This document shows positions 1-8,497 of a stretch of 64,000 nt of DNA, piece by piece; position 1 is the stretch's first letter, and the number at the start of each line of letters is the position of its first letter. A program made the position numbers and the translations under genes. The DNA comes from Bacillota bacterium (GTDB lineage: Bacteria > Bacillota > UBA4882 > UBA8346): contig JAEWZY010000045.1 of assembly GCA_023394955.1 (NCBI GenBank), forward strand, positions 16,438 through 80,437. Direction: 5' to 3'. The notes beneath the pieces were generated by a model that was not told the origin of the DNA, searched no databases, and saw nothing but the letters and a program-made list of their open reading frames with translations.

Positions 1-98
1 CAAGAATGTCTAATAACGACTCGCCCTTCGTCAAATAGCGGTTATAGTTACAATGATCCTGTTCCTCTCTGTTGTGGTCCTTTCCTTAAGTTGTTTTA

Positions 99-159
99 TT
101 GACATATATCTTTAATAGGTATATTATTTTTTTAGAAAATTAATAGCATATGCCCGAAA
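99..159 (+). promoter_or_regulatory. Sigma-A promoter with downstream GCATATGCCC operator
   Basis: TTGACA at 99-104 and TATTAT at 122-127 are separated by 17 bases. The motif AGCATATGCCCGAAA lies at 145-159, just past the expected start site. The same arrangement of promoter then motif recurs upstream of the DtxR gene (11.1 kb) and the second CGGC gene (24.0 kb), so this is read as a shared operator for the metallo-hydrolase gene that follows. Confidence 0.75.
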
Positions 160-212
160 TTTATTAAAAGGGATGATAATAAAGTAATTTATTTGAAGAA
201 GGAGCAAGGCGA

Positions 213-1049
213 ATGCTTAGATTTCATGTTTTAACCGAGAACCGGGTCCGGGAGCGGGGGCTTCTGGCTGAACATGGCCTTTCACTCTGGATCGGGTCCG
301 GGAGGAATAGGATTCTCTTTGATACGGGTCAATCAGGGGTTTTCATCCATAATGCCGGAATCATGGGGATCCGGTTGAAAGATGCCGACCGGCTCATCTT
401 CAGTCACGGCCATTATGATCATACCGGCGGGTTTTCGGATTTGGGAAACAAAATTCAATCTCCGGTCAAAATCCACCTTCATGTTGAAGCCTTCCGAAAA
501 CGGTACGTCATTAAAGAGGAAAAAACCGAACCGGTAGAGGTGGGGATACCTTGGAGTTTCGACCGGCTTGGAGTTGGAAAAGATGAAGTGGTTTTTAATA
601 CCAAGCCGGTTTTGATTGGCGACGGGATTTTAATCTCAGGGGAGATCCCTCGAAAAATCGGTTTTGAGGAGGTTCCAAGTTATTTTAAAGCCCAAGGCCC
701 CACTGGAATGATCCATGATCGGATCACCGATGAGCAGATGTTAGTTATCAAAGGGGAACGGGGGCTTTATCTCTTTCTAGGATGCGGTCATCCGGGAACC
801 ATCAATTGCTTGCATTATGCGGCGGAGTTGTTTCCAGAGGAGAAAATAGCGGCGGTAATCGGGGGGATGCATTTAGAGGGGGTAGAAACTTCGCGTCTGA
901 GTAAAACGCTTCGATCCTTATTTGACTTTGGGGTTCAAAAAGTAATACCATTACATTGTACCGGCGAAGTTGCAGTTAATGAGATGAAAAAGCTATTTGG
1001 CGAATCATGTCTGACACCGATGGTTGGAGACTTGGTCGAGCTGGAGTAA
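213..1049 (+). CDS. MBL-fold metallo-hydrolase
   Basis: A 278-residue metallo-beta-lactamase-fold protein. The metal-binding HxHxDH motif is visible as SHGHYDH near residues 65-71, with a further metal-site segment FLGCGHPG near 190 and IGGMHLEG near 218. Length and motifs fit the branch often annotated as a dihydropterin-ribofuranosylaminobenzene phosphate synthase-like hydrolase; the substrate cannot be read from sequence. An AAGGAGCAAGG ribosome site precedes the ATG. Family members often sit with NifX, Mrp and MinD genes, and this gene carries the same operator motif as those genes do in this window. Confidence 0.85.
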   Translation: MLRFHVLTENRVRERGLLAEHGLSLWIGSGRNRILFDTGQSGVFIHNAGIMGIRLKDADRLIFSHGHYDHTGGFSDLGNKIQSPVKIHLHVEAFRKRYVIKEEKTEPVEVGIPWSFDRLGVGKDEVVFNTKPVLIGDGILISGEIPRKIGFEEVPSYFKAQGPTGMIHDRITDEQMLVIKGERGLYLFLGCGHPGTINCLHYAAELFPEEKIAAVIGGMHLEGVETSRLSKTLRSLFDFGVQKVIPLHCTGEVAVNEMKKLFGESCLTPMVGDLVELE

Positions 1050-1356
1050 GCTGTTCATATTGCGAAGGAAGGCATTATATTGATTCATACTTATTACTTA
1101 TATATTGCTCTGGATGTTAACCAATGGACGCGAATAAAATTAAATTCAATATTGGATATTCGCAAAACGACCTAAAACATTGGTTAGTTAAGACTATTTC
1201 GCTTATTTAGGCAGCCATAGCGGACGGGATGAGAACAAGCTGCCCAAAAGGGAATATTGAGTTCGCTAGGGTTGATTGGTTATAATTATTATTCACGATT
1301 ACGGCTTTTTTTTGAAAAGTATCATTTATGAATTAATAAAGAATCGGGGCTAAAAG
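1050..1356 (+). other. Intergenic stretch, no clear gene
   Basis: About 300 bases without a convincing gene. A 26-base segment at 1253-1278 matches 22 of 26 bases at 24078-24103, the leader of the second CGGC gene, so part of this region is probably a duplicated leader. An A+T-rich stretch leads to lgt. Confidence 0.5.
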
Positions 1357-2100
1357 ATGAATCCAATTGCATTCAAGTTAGGATCAATTCAGGTCTTTTG
1401 GTATGGTGTGTTAGTGGCTGCCGCCATCGGCATCAGTTATTGGTTGGCCCGGCGTAACATCCGGGCCGATGGAATGGATCCCGATAAAACCGATGGACTG
1501 TTTTTAAAATTAATTGTCGTCATTATTGTTGGCGCGCGACTTGCCTACGTAGTCAGTGATTGGGCGTTTTTTCAAACCAATCCCTGGGAGATCATCCGGA
1601 CCGATCATGGTGGGATGGGATCTCATGGAGCCATTATCGCCGCGCTTGTTTTCGGATACTATTGGACTAAAAAGGAGGGAATCGGCTATTGGCGAGTGGC
1701 GGATGCCGTTGCTCCGGCGTTCCCGGTTGGGCATATCTGCGTCCGGCTGGGTAACTTCATCAATGGGGAGTTGTACGGCCCGCCGACTACTTTGCCTTGG
1801 GGGGTGAAATTTCCAGGGACCGCCGGGCCGGCGCATCCCAGCCAGTTGTATGAGTTATTAACTTCGTTAATTATTTTGCCGTTGGCTTTGAAGTGGTCCG
1901 TTAAGCCCTGTTATCCCGGTTACGCCTTTGTCCGGGTATTACTGGCTCATTCTCTGGTCCGGTTCTTCATGGATTTTCTGCGTCAGCCCGGCCAGTCCCT
2001 TAGGGGTCTAGTGTTGACGCAATATATTGCGCTGGGATTGGCGGTATTTTGCGCGTTGTTAATTTGGTATTGGGAAAAAGGGGAAACGAAGCGGAGTTAG
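1357..2100 (+). CDS. lgt: Prolipoprotein diacylglyceryl transferase
   Basis: Transfers diacylglycerol from phosphatidylglycerol to the lipobox cysteine of prolipoproteins in the cytoplasmic membrane. At 247 residues it is slightly short for the family. The Lgt signature appears as RLGNFINGELYG (about residues 130-141), preceded by GGMGSHGA (about 85-92, the catalytic His region) and followed by HPSQLYE. Several hydrophobic membrane segments are spread along the protein. It lies 44 bases upstream of a CGGC gene and may be co-transcribed with it. Confidence 0.95.
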   Translation: MNPIAFKLGSIQVFWYGVLVAAAIGISYWLARRNIRADGMDPDKTDGLFLKLIVVIIVGARLAYVVSDWAFFQTNPWEIIRTDHGGMGSHGAIIAALVFGYYWTKKEGIGYWRVADAVAPAFPVGHICVRLGNFINGELYGPPTTLPWGVKFPGTAGPAHPSQLYELLTSLIILPLALKWSVKPCYPGYAFVRVLLAHSLVRFFMDFLRQPGQSLRGLVLTQYIALGLAVFCALLIWYWEKGETKRS

Positions 2101-2144
2101 TGTTGTAAAATCCTTATAAAGCGTAACTAAAGGGGGAGTTTATT

Positions 2145-2477
2145 ATGAAACTTGGTTTAATCCGGTGTTTACAGACGGAAGATCTGTGTCCGGCGACTAC
2201 GGATTTAAAATTTATCAAAGCAAAAAAAGGCGCTTTCGAAGGAATTACCGAAGATGTTGAACTTATCGGCATAATTACCTGCGGCGGTTGCCCCGGGAAA
2301 AAAGCGGTGACCCGGGCGATGCAGATGGTGGAACGAGGAGCGGATGCAATTGCCTTAGCTTCCTGTATTACCAAAGGTAATCCCATTGGGTTCCCTTGTC
2401 CGCATGTCGCAGCTATGAAAGAGGCCATCGCCAAAAAAGTAGGCGATAAAGTAAGAATCATTGGTTATACCCACTAA
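2145..2477 (+). CDS. CGGC domain protein (copy 1)
   Basis: A 110-residue CGGC-domain protein, a family of small cysteine proteins of anaerobes thought to bind metal or Fe-S; no reaction is established. Cysteines lie in IRCLQTEDLCPAT (residues 8 and 15), the signature TCGGCPGKKAV (about 45-55), ASCITKG and PCPH. A strong AAGGGGGAG ribosome site precedes the ATG. By eye it is about 87% identical to the copy at 24139-24471, so the two are recent paralogs. Confidence 0.85.
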   Translation: MKLGLIRCLQTEDLCPATTDLKFIKAKKGAFEGITEDVELIGIITCGGCPGKKAVTRAMQMVERGADAIALASCITKGNPIGFPCPHVAAMKEAIAKKVGDKVRIIGYTH

Positions 2478-2494
2478 AAAATAGAGGATTATCA

Positions 2495-2694
2495 TTATAT
2501 TTATCAAAATTGCGTCGCAAAGTTAAAGCGGATATGTTCTTCACAGAATTAGGGTTTACTTATACCGGATCCATAGACGGTCATGCTCCCAAACTTTTGG
2601 TTCAATTGCTTAAGATGGTCCGGCTCTCGTCCATACAGTTATTTCCAAAAATAAAAAAGTCGAATCAGCTCCGGCTATGGCGAAAATAGCCTGA
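2495..2694 (+). pseudogene. Frameshifted, internally deleted dxs relic
   Basis: Translation from 2495 gives LYLSKLR followed by FFTELGFTYTGSIDGH and LLVQLLKM, which match conserved stretches of 1-deoxyxylulose-5-phosphate synthase (the ELGF-Y-GP-DGH segment). Near 2617 the match moves to another frame and continues as GPALVHTVISKNKK, the Dxs segment normally read GPVLVH-TKKGKG, ending at TGA 2692-2694. The region between the LSKLR and FFTELGF blocks is shorter than in intact Dxs. This is a non-functional fragment; an intact dxs would have to lie elsewhere in the genome. Confidence 0.75.
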
Positions 2695-2884
2695 AAACGA
2701 GGGATTACAGCGCTTCAGCCGGTAAGGGAATGAACTGGTGAGGGGCTGTTTGTGGCCCCGATTCAGATCTCGTCGGAATCAAGGTTTTGGATTTTGGTTA
2801 ATTTCCGTTCGCGGTTTTGATGAAGTTATAGGCTTGTTCGATATGGTTGAAAATTATTTTGCCTTCGTGGTTAGTTAAATTTTA

Positions 2885-2935
2885 TTGAATTCGATTAAAG
2901 AATATGATATACTGACAGAGGTAAGACGTCTTACC
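2885..2935 (+). promoter_or_regulatory. Promoter with perfect GntR-type palindrome
   Basis: TTGAAT (2885-2890) and TATACT (2908-2913) are separated by 17 bases. The perfect 16-base palindrome GGTAAGACGTCTTACC (2920-2935) covers the expected start site. A near-identical copy lies at 3710-3725 ahead of the dehydratase genes, which suggests autoregulation plus operon control by the GntR protein encoded next. Confidence 0.8.
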
Positions 2936-2961
2936 AATAAATTTTGAACTAAGGATAAATT

Positions 2962-3654
2962 TTGGACGCGAAAAAACGAAAAAAAATTTGGGAACAAGTC
3001 GTCGATCAAATTAAGTCATTGATTATAAGCGGGAAATGGGAAATAGGGCGGCAGTTACCGGCGGAAATAGAGTTGGCTAAGGAATTTGGAGTTAGCCGAC
3101 CTACCTTGAGAGAGGCTATTAAACATTTGAGTCTCTTGGGTTTAATTGAAGTCCGGCATGGTCAAGGTAGTTTTGTCACCACTCCCAATAATGAGTCATT
3201 TATGCGCCCGCTAGCTTCAATGTTAATCCAAGAAAAGCAAAGTACCTTGGAGATTGTTGAAGCCCGAATCATGATAGAAACCACTACCGCATTCCTAGCC
3301 GCGAAACGCATTACCGAAGATGATATTTTAATCTTAAAAAATAATTTACTTAAAATGGAACAATGTAAAAATAATATTGATGAATACGTTGAAATCGATC
3401 ACTTGTTTCATAAGCAAATCGCGCTGGCGGCGAAAAATATAATAATCATAAAAATGTTTGAAGCAGTGGAAGACCTTTTAGTGACCCAACAGTTCCGGAA
3501 AGTAATTTCACCTAATATGAAAACAGGAATTGAAGAACATTATAAAATTTTTGAAGCACTTATTGCGGCTGATTCTGAAAAAGCGCAATTTGCAATGAAC
3601 GAACATTTAAAGGCAACGTTGTTCCGGAGATATTTGACTATGATAGAAAAGTAA
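2962..3654 (+). CDS. GntR-family regulator (FadR/FCD type)
   Basis: A 230-residue regulator. The N-terminal winged helix (about residues 8-75) shows the GntR signature, with QLPAEIELAKEFGVSRPTLREA and RHGQGSFV. An all-helical FCD ligand domain follows (about 85-225), with EARIMIE and conserved Asp/His positions such as DHLFHKQI that usually bind a metal and a carboxylate effector. The start is TTG, with AAGGA eight bases before it. Adjacent dehydratase and TRAP genes suggest a sugar-acid effector. The palindromes at 2920 and 3710 are its likely operators. Confidence 0.9.
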   Translation: MDAKKRKKIWEQVVDQIKSLIISGKWEIGRQLPAEIELAKEFGVSRPTLREAIKHLSLLGLIEVRHGQGSFVTTPNNESFMRPLASMLIQEKQSTLEIVEARIMIETTTAFLAAKRITEDDILILKNNLLKMEQCKNNIDEYVEIDHLFHKQIALAAKNIIIIKMFEAVEDLLVTQQFRKVISPNMKTGIEEHYKIFEALIAADSEKAQFAMNEHLKATLFRRYLTMIEK

Positions 3655-3680
3655 TAATTTTCAGAACGATAATAATAAAG

Positions 3681-3725
3681 TTGAATGAAAAGATTTTTTT
3701 AAAATTAAAGGTCAGACCTCTTACC
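3681..3725 (+). promoter_or_regulatory. Second GntR operator, ahead of dehydratase operon
   Basis: GGTCAGACCTCTTACC (3710-3725) matches the palindrome at 2920-2935 in 14 of 16 positions. A TTGAAT box lies at 3681-3686, the same offset as at the first site, although the -10 here is weak. The spacing identity between the two sites supports control by one regulator. Confidence 0.7.
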
Positions 3726-3793
3726 TCCTGAAATGTGTAAAATTGAAATGGAGCCGGGTTTTATAGAAAAATTAGATGAAAGGAAGAATGATT

Positions 3794-4120
3794 ATGAAAA
3801 AGGCATTAAAAATGGCAGAGAAAGATAATGTGGCCACGGTTTTATCAAAAGTTGAGCAGGGTGAAGAAGTTAAAATACTTTCGCCTAAAGGAGTTATTTT
3901 AGATAAAGTATTGGCTACACAGACTATTCCTTTTGGTTTTAAGATTTCCCTCGACAATATTTCTAAAGATGAAAATATTTATAAATACGGCGCTTTGATT
4001 GGCAAAAGCTATTGTGAAATCAAAAAAGGCGAAGCGGTACATATCCATAATATTGAAAGCAATCGAATTAATATTCCAAGGGAAAGGATCGACATTATGG
4101 TAAAAGACATGGGACTTTAA
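3794..4120 (+). CDS. UxaA-family dehydratase small subunit (SAF domain)
   Basis: About 108 residues with a SAF-type fold: a conserved GEEVKI-SPKG segment near residues 30-40 and HIHNIESN near 90, typical of the N-terminal domain of altronate or galactarate dehydratases and of the small subunit SuyA of sulfolactate lyase. The ATG at 3794 is preferred because AGGAAG lies seven bases before it; upstream in-frame ATGs at 3776 and 3788 are poorly placed. It works with the large subunit at 4186. Confidence 0.85.
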   Translation: MKKALKMAEKDNVATVLSKVEQGEEVKILSPKGVILDKVLATQTIPFGFKISLDNISKDENIYKYGALIGKSYCEIKKGEAVHIHNIESNRINIPRERIDIMVKDMGL

Positions 4121-4185
4121 TTATAAACATGCCGAAGATTGAGGGATTTATAAAAATTTAAATAATAATTAGGAGGCATAACATA

Positions 4186-5367
4186 ATGCAATTCCGAGGT
4201 TATATCCGCAAAGACGATCAGGTGGGAGTCAGGAACTTATATCTTGTCCTGGGAGTATGCGATGCGGTGGAGGGAATAGTCAAAGCTATTGCTAAGGAAT
4301 TTAATGATGTGATTACAGTTACTTCAGCCCATGGTTGTCCCGCCGCCGGCAATGAGCAGGTTATAAATAATATGACCGGGCTGGCTAATAATCCAAATGT
4401 AGTGGGAGTTCTTATTATCGGTATTGGTTGCGAAGGGGTAAAGCCCGAGATGATTGTCGATTTGATGGATAGTAAGAAACCGGTAGAAATTATCGAAGTT
4501 GTAGATGAAAAAGGGACCAGAAATACAATTGAAAAAGGGATCAAAATCATTAAAGATATGAAAAAAGCTTTTGGTCAACCTGAACGGGAACCGGTTGATA
4601 TTGGTAAATTGATCGTCGGCGTTAAATGCGGCGGCTCTGATGCTACTTCCGGGATCGCCGCTAATTCCAGCGTTGGTGCGGCAGTCGATCAATTGGTCGA
4701 TTTGGGGGCGACAGTACTTTTTACGGAACCGATTGAATGTATCGGCGGCGAAGAAGAACTGGCAGCCAGAGCGGTTAATCAGGAGGTAGCTGATCAGCTT
4801 AAAAAGACAATTAGTTTAGAACAAAAAAGATGGACCGTGCCTGGAACTGAAGTGGAGTTCATGTGTATCGGCAATATTAAGGGGGGTCTATCTACGATTG
4901 AAGAAAAATCCCTTGGCGCAATCCATAAATCCGGTAGTCGTCCTATTCAAGGAGTGCTTGAATATAGCGACAGGATTTTGGAGAGACCGAAGAAAAACGG
5001 TATCTATCTTCAAGACGGGACAATGCTGTTTTCTCATTGCTTAACTCATTTAGCCGCAGCCGGGTGCCAGCTCCTCATCTTTACCACTGGAATCGGAGCC
5101 TCTGTAAGCAGCCAACTTCTTCCGACAATTAGGGTTTGCGGCAATCCTGATTCATATCGAAATATGATTGACGACATGGATATTAATGCCGGGACTATTG
5201 TTGAGGGTACGGAGTCTATTAACACAGTCGGAGAAAAAATAGTCGCGAAATTGATCAAAGTGGCGGAAGGTGAAAAGACCAAGATTGAAGGCATTGGGTA
5301 TTCGGGTTTTGCTATTTATAAAAAAGATCCTAGACTTGAATATTTCATTCAACGATACATGAAATGA
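4186..5367 (+). CDS. UxaA-family sugar-acid dehydratase large subunit
   Basis: A 393-residue large subunit. It begins with the family opening FRGYIRKDDQVGVRN and carries AHGCPAAGNEQ (about 47-57), GIGCEGVKP, KCGGSDATSGI (about 145-155), FTEPIECIGGEEEL, a TTGIGASVSSQLLPTI segment and the DDMDINAGTIVEG block. Family members remove water from altronate or galactarate, or sulfite from sulfolactate (SuyB), using a metal centre. The split into SAF and catalytic subunits resembles SuyAB, so sulfolactate cannot be excluded. The neighbouring TRAP transporter argues for an imported C4-C6 acid. Confidence 0.85.
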   Translation: MQFRGYIRKDDQVGVRNLYLVLGVCDAVEGIVKAIAKEFNDVITVTSAHGCPAAGNEQVINNMTGLANNPNVVGVLIIGIGCEGVKPEMIVDLMDSKKPVEIIEVVDEKGTRNTIEKGIKIIKDMKKAFGQPEREPVDIGKLIVGVKCGGSDATSGIAANSSVGAAVDQLVDLGATVLFTEPIECIGGEEELAARAVNQEVADQLKKTISLEQKRWTVPGTEVEFMCIGNIKGGLSTIEEKSLGAIHKSGSRPIQGVLEYSDRILERPKKNGIYLQDGTMLFSHCLTHLAAAGCQLLIFTTGIGASVSSQLLPTIRVCGNPDSYRNMIDDMDINAGTIVEGTESINTVGEKIVAKLIKVAEGEKTKIEGIGYSGFAIYKKDPRLEYFIQRYMK

Positions 5368-5508
5368 GTAGAAATATAAAATTGAATTATTATTTAATTT
5401 AGAGCATATTAGTATTTTACACAAAGCACTAATGGTTGGGTAAATGAATGGAAAGGAGATGATTTTTTAAAATTCTACTTTCGAAAAAATAAAAAAGGAG
5501 ATGGAAAA

Positions 5509-6498
5509 ATGAAGAGATTGAGGAAATGTATTCTTTTAATGCTTCTAACTTGTTTAATTGTAAGTTCTATGTCTTTTGCAAGTAACAAGATTATTCTAAA
5601 GTTAGCCCACCATTACCCTATGGGGCATCCTCATACTTTAGGGTGCGAGTACTTTAAAAAGGTCGTGGAAACTCGTAGTAACCGGGAAATTGAAGTCCAA
5701 CTTTACCCGAACAACCAAATGGGTGATTCTCGTCAAATATTCGAAAACCTGATGATGGGATCTTTGGACATAATTCTTACGGACCCCGGAGCGCCGGCTT
5801 TTGCTAAATTGCCGCTTTGGGATATGGTAATGGGACCTTTTATGTATCGGGATTATAATCATGCTTATAAAGTTGCCCATTCACCTTTCATGGAAAAAAT
5901 GTATGACGATTGCGAAAAAAAGATTGGCGTAACGGTAATCAGCCCTATCTGGTCTTATGGAACGAGGCATTTAACAACAACTAGAACAGCGGTCCGAAAG
6001 CCCGATGACTTAAAGGGTCTAAAGATTCGCACGCCGGAGATTCCGGGTTTTATCAAGGCCATCGAAGTAATTGGCGGGACCCCTACTCCGATAAGTTTCG
6101 GCGATTTATATCTTGCCCTAAAACAAAATGTAGTGGATGGTCAAGAGAATCCGGTGGGGGTAATTTATGCCAATAAGTATTATGAAGCGCAAAAATATCT
6201 AATTTTAACCGGACATATAATTAGTAAAAACACGGTTTTTATGAATACGGCAGCTTTAAAAAAGTTATCTAAGAAGAATCAATTGCTTCTAAAGCAGGTT
6301 GCTGAGGAAGCCGGTCTTTATAATGATAAGTTAATGGTGGACAACGAGACGGAAATGATGGCAAAGCTCAAAGAACTCGGCATGGAAATAATTACTCCGG
6401 ATACAAAAGCTTTTCATGAAAAAGCAATGGTAGGATTGAAGAAATGGTTTAATGAGGGACAACTGGAGTTTTACAACAAAATCCAAAGTGTTAAATGA
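5509..6498 (+). CDS. dctP: TRAP transporter substrate-binding protein (DctP)
   Basis: A 329-residue periplasmic-type binding protein. It has an N-terminal signal sequence (about residues 1-25, ending SSMSFAS). The DctP features are LKLAHHYPMGHPH, the arginine-containing GLKIRTPEIPGF (about 168-179; the Arg normally pairs with the substrate carboxylate), GGTPTPISFGDLYLALKQNVVDGQENP and a C-terminal helix. AAAGGAG precedes the ATG. It binds the sugar acid and passes it to the DctQ and DctM proteins that follow. Confidence 0.92.
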   Translation: MKRLRKCILLMLLTCLIVSSMSFASNKIILKLAHHYPMGHPHTLGCEYFKKVVETRSNREIEVQLYPNNQMGDSRQIFENLMMGSLDIILTDPGAPAFAKLPLWDMVMGPFMYRDYNHAYKVAHSPFMEKMYDDCEKKIGVTVISPIWSYGTRHLTTTRTAVRKPDDLKGLKIRTPEIPGFIKAIEVIGGTPTPISFGDLYLALKQNVVDGQENPVGVIYANKYYEAQKYLILTGHIISKNTVFMNTAALKKLSKKNQLLLKQVAEEAGLYNDKLMVDNETEMMAKLKELGMEIITPDTKAFHEKAMVGLKKWFNEGQLEFYNKIQSVK

Positions 6499-6511
6499 AC
6501 TTTATTTTTGA

Positions 6512-6540
6512 AGATAATGGGGAAAAATTCCCCATTATCT
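6512..6540 (+). other. Intercistronic hairpin between dctP and dctQ
   Basis: AGATAATGGGG (6512-6522) pairs perfectly with CCCCATTATCT (6530-6540). No U-run follows directly, so it more likely protects the 3' end of the dctP message or dampens read-through than acts as a full terminator. The second TRAP operon has an equivalent hairpin at 34146-34178. Confidence 0.8.
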
Positions 6541-6577
6541 AAATAATTCATCTAAAAAAATAAAAAGGATGAAGGAA

Positions 6578-7057
6578 ATGGGAAATAATGAGATTCGTAA
6601 ATATTTAAATATTTTTAATAAATTTTTTGAGGTATCATCGATCGTCATTTTTAGTATAATGCTGATAAGTGTTGTAATGCAAGTTCTTTTTCGTTACGTA
6701 TTGAAAACACCTTTAATTTGGATCGAAGAAATTACCCGTTTTTTATTGATTTGGGCCGTTTTTATAGGGAGTGTTGTAGCCCAAAAAAAAGTTGTTCACC
6801 CTCGGGTTGATTTTGTTATAGATTTACTCCCGAAACGATTAGCAAAGAAAGTAAACATTTTTTTAGATCTGATAGTGCTGCTTTTCTGTATCAGTATGCT
6901 TTATTATGGGTTTCAGTTAGCATTGGTTTTAAAAAATTTATATACTCCGACATTAGGCATTTCTCTTTTTTATTTATATATTTCGATTCCAGTTACTGCA
7001 ACGGCTATGGCGGTTAATCAAATGGGTTTTATTAGAGAAGCCTTCAGGTCGAATTGA
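6578..7057 (+). CDS. dctQ: TRAP transporter small permease (DctQ)
   Basis: About 159 residues with four hydrophobic membrane segments (roughly residues 20-40, 53-73, 92-112 and 130-150). The DctQ hallmark is FRYVLKTPLIWIEEITRFLLIW, quoted here in two parts as FRYVLKTP and IWIEEITRFLL. The ATG at 6578 has AAAGGA at a good distance, whereas the upstream in-frame ATG at 6569 overlaps that sequence. It forms the membrane complex with DctM. Confidence 0.9.
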   Translation: MGNNEIRKYLNIFNKFFEVSSIVIFSIMLISVVMQVLFRYVLKTPLIWIEEITRFLLIWAVFIGSVVAQKKVVHPRVDFVIDLLPKRLAKKVNIFLDLIVLLFCISMLYYGFQLALVLKNLYTPTLGISLFYLYISIPVTATAMAVNQMGFIREAFRSN

Positions 7058-7073
7058 TAAAGGAGGTTAAATA

Positions 7074-8351
7074 ATGGCGCTATTATTGGCCTTGTTATTA
7101 ATCTTATTTTTAATCGGAGTCCCGATATTTATTTCCATGGGGATAGCTTCCCTGGCGCATTCCATAGTTAATCACGTATCCGTAGTGTCCCTTTTTCAGC
7201 AGATGGTTCGAGGGGTGGATAGTTTTACGATCGTTTCAGTGCCGGCGTTTATTTTATCCGCAAATATAATGAATGAAAGCGGTATTACCAATAGACTCTT
7301 TAATTTTGCCAACTGCTTGGTCGGGCATATCCGGGGAGGATTGGCGCACACAAACGTTATGGCCAGCGTTATTTTCGCGGGGATGTCGGGTTCAGCCATT
7401 GCCGACGCTGGAGGATTGGGTTCCATTGAAATTAAGGCCATGCGTGATAGTGGATTCAGTTCGGAATTTTCATCGGCGATCACCGCCGCCTCCGCAATCA
7501 TTGGGCCGATAATTCCTCCGAGCATACCAATGGTTTTGTATGCGGCTTCGGGAAATGTTTCTGTTGGCCGATTGTTTTTAGCTGGGTTTATGCCAGGAAT
7601 TTTAATGGCTATCACACAAATGATAATTATTTACCATATAGCGAAAAAACGTGATTATCCCAGTTGCGAAAGGGCTAGTTCTAAACAAATTTGGGTATCG
7701 TTTAAGGAATCATTTTGGGCGCTCTTATCACCGGTGATTTTACTAGGTGGAATATTTTCAGGTATATTTACACCTACGGAAGCCGCCGCGATATCGGTTG
7801 TTTATTCCTTAATAGTAGCAAAATTTATTTATAAAGAATTTGATTGGAAAAGAATGTACCAAGTGTTAAATGAATCATTACAATCGACCGCCATAATCGG
7901 AATAATTATCGCTTTTTCGTTTGGGCTCGGTTATTTATTAACTTTGAGTCAGCTCCCGCAACATGCGGCGGAATTGTTATGCGGGATAACCACGAATCCA
8001 CTCTTGATTTTGTTGATCCTTAATGCGTTTTTCTTACTCGTGGGAATGTTTATGGACCCGTCAGCCTCGATTTTAATTTTGACTCCTATTTTGATGCCGG
8101 TTATTCATCAAGTGGGCATTGATCCGGTTCATTTTGGGTTGGTTATGGTATTAAACCTAATGATTGGCATGGTGACTCCTCCGGTAGGTACGGCTTTATA
8201 TGCCGTGGCGCGGGTTGGCAATGTTACAGTTGAAAATTTGTTAAAGGAACTGACGCCATTTTTTATTTCTTTGGTGGTTGTGTTGATGTTGATAACTTTC
8301 TTTCCTGGGTTGATAACTATTCTTCCTGATCTTTTTATGGGGAAAGGATAA
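7074..8351 (+). CDS. dctM: TRAP transporter large permease (DctM)
   Basis: A 425-residue, 10-13 segment sodium-coupled permease. Family motifs include GVPIFISMG at the start, FAGMSGSAIADAGGLGSIE (about 102-120), IIPPSIPMVLYA, FTPTEAAAISVVYS and MVTPPVGTALYAV. AAAGGAGG precedes the ATG, 16 bases after dctQ. With dctP and dctQ it imports the acid handled by the upstream dehydratase. Confidence 0.93.
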   Translation: MALLLALLLILFLIGVPIFISMGIASLAHSIVNHVSVVSLFQQMVRGVDSFTIVSVPAFILSANIMNESGITNRLFNFANCLVGHIRGGLAHTNVMASVIFAGMSGSAIADAGGLGSIEIKAMRDSGFSSEFSSAITAASAIIGPIIPPSIPMVLYAASGNVSVGRLFLAGFMPGILMAITQMIIIYHIAKKRDYPSCERASSKQIWVSFKESFWALLSPVILLGGIFSGIFTPTEAAAISVVYSLIVAKFIYKEFDWKRMYQVLNESLQSTAIIGIIIAFSFGLGYLLTLSQLPQHAAELLCGITTNPLLILLILNAFFLLVGMFMDPSASILILTPILMPVIHQVGIDPVHFGLVMVLNLMIGMVTPPVGTALYAVARVGNVTVENLLKELTPFFISLVVVLMLITFFPGLITILPDLFMGKG

Positions 8352-8453
8352 CGTTGGTTAATCCATTAAGGGGTTAACAGAGAATACTTTATAATATTAA
8401 TTTGGGGTAATTAAACGGTCGAGAAACAATAGGTATTGACAGTGAAGCTTTAT

Positions 8454-8494
8454 AAAAAAACCGGATCTTGAAATAAAATGGAACCGGTTTTTTT
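8454..8494 (+). terminator. Rho-independent terminator of the first TRAP operon
   Basis: AAAAAAACCGG (8454-8464) pairs with CCGGTTTTTTT (8484-8494), with a 19-base loop. It lies about 100 bases after dctM and immediately ahead of the intron-like sequence, the usual insertion context of group IIC introns. Confidence 0.8.
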
Positions 8495-8497
8495 ATA

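Noticed and set aside
1510..1836. Open frame antisense to lgt
   Set aside because: Lies entirely opposite a convincing Lgt coding sequence; composition is that of a shadow frame.
7196..7615. Minus-strand frame within dctM
   Set aside because: Antisense shadow; DctM motifs on the plus strand are decisive.
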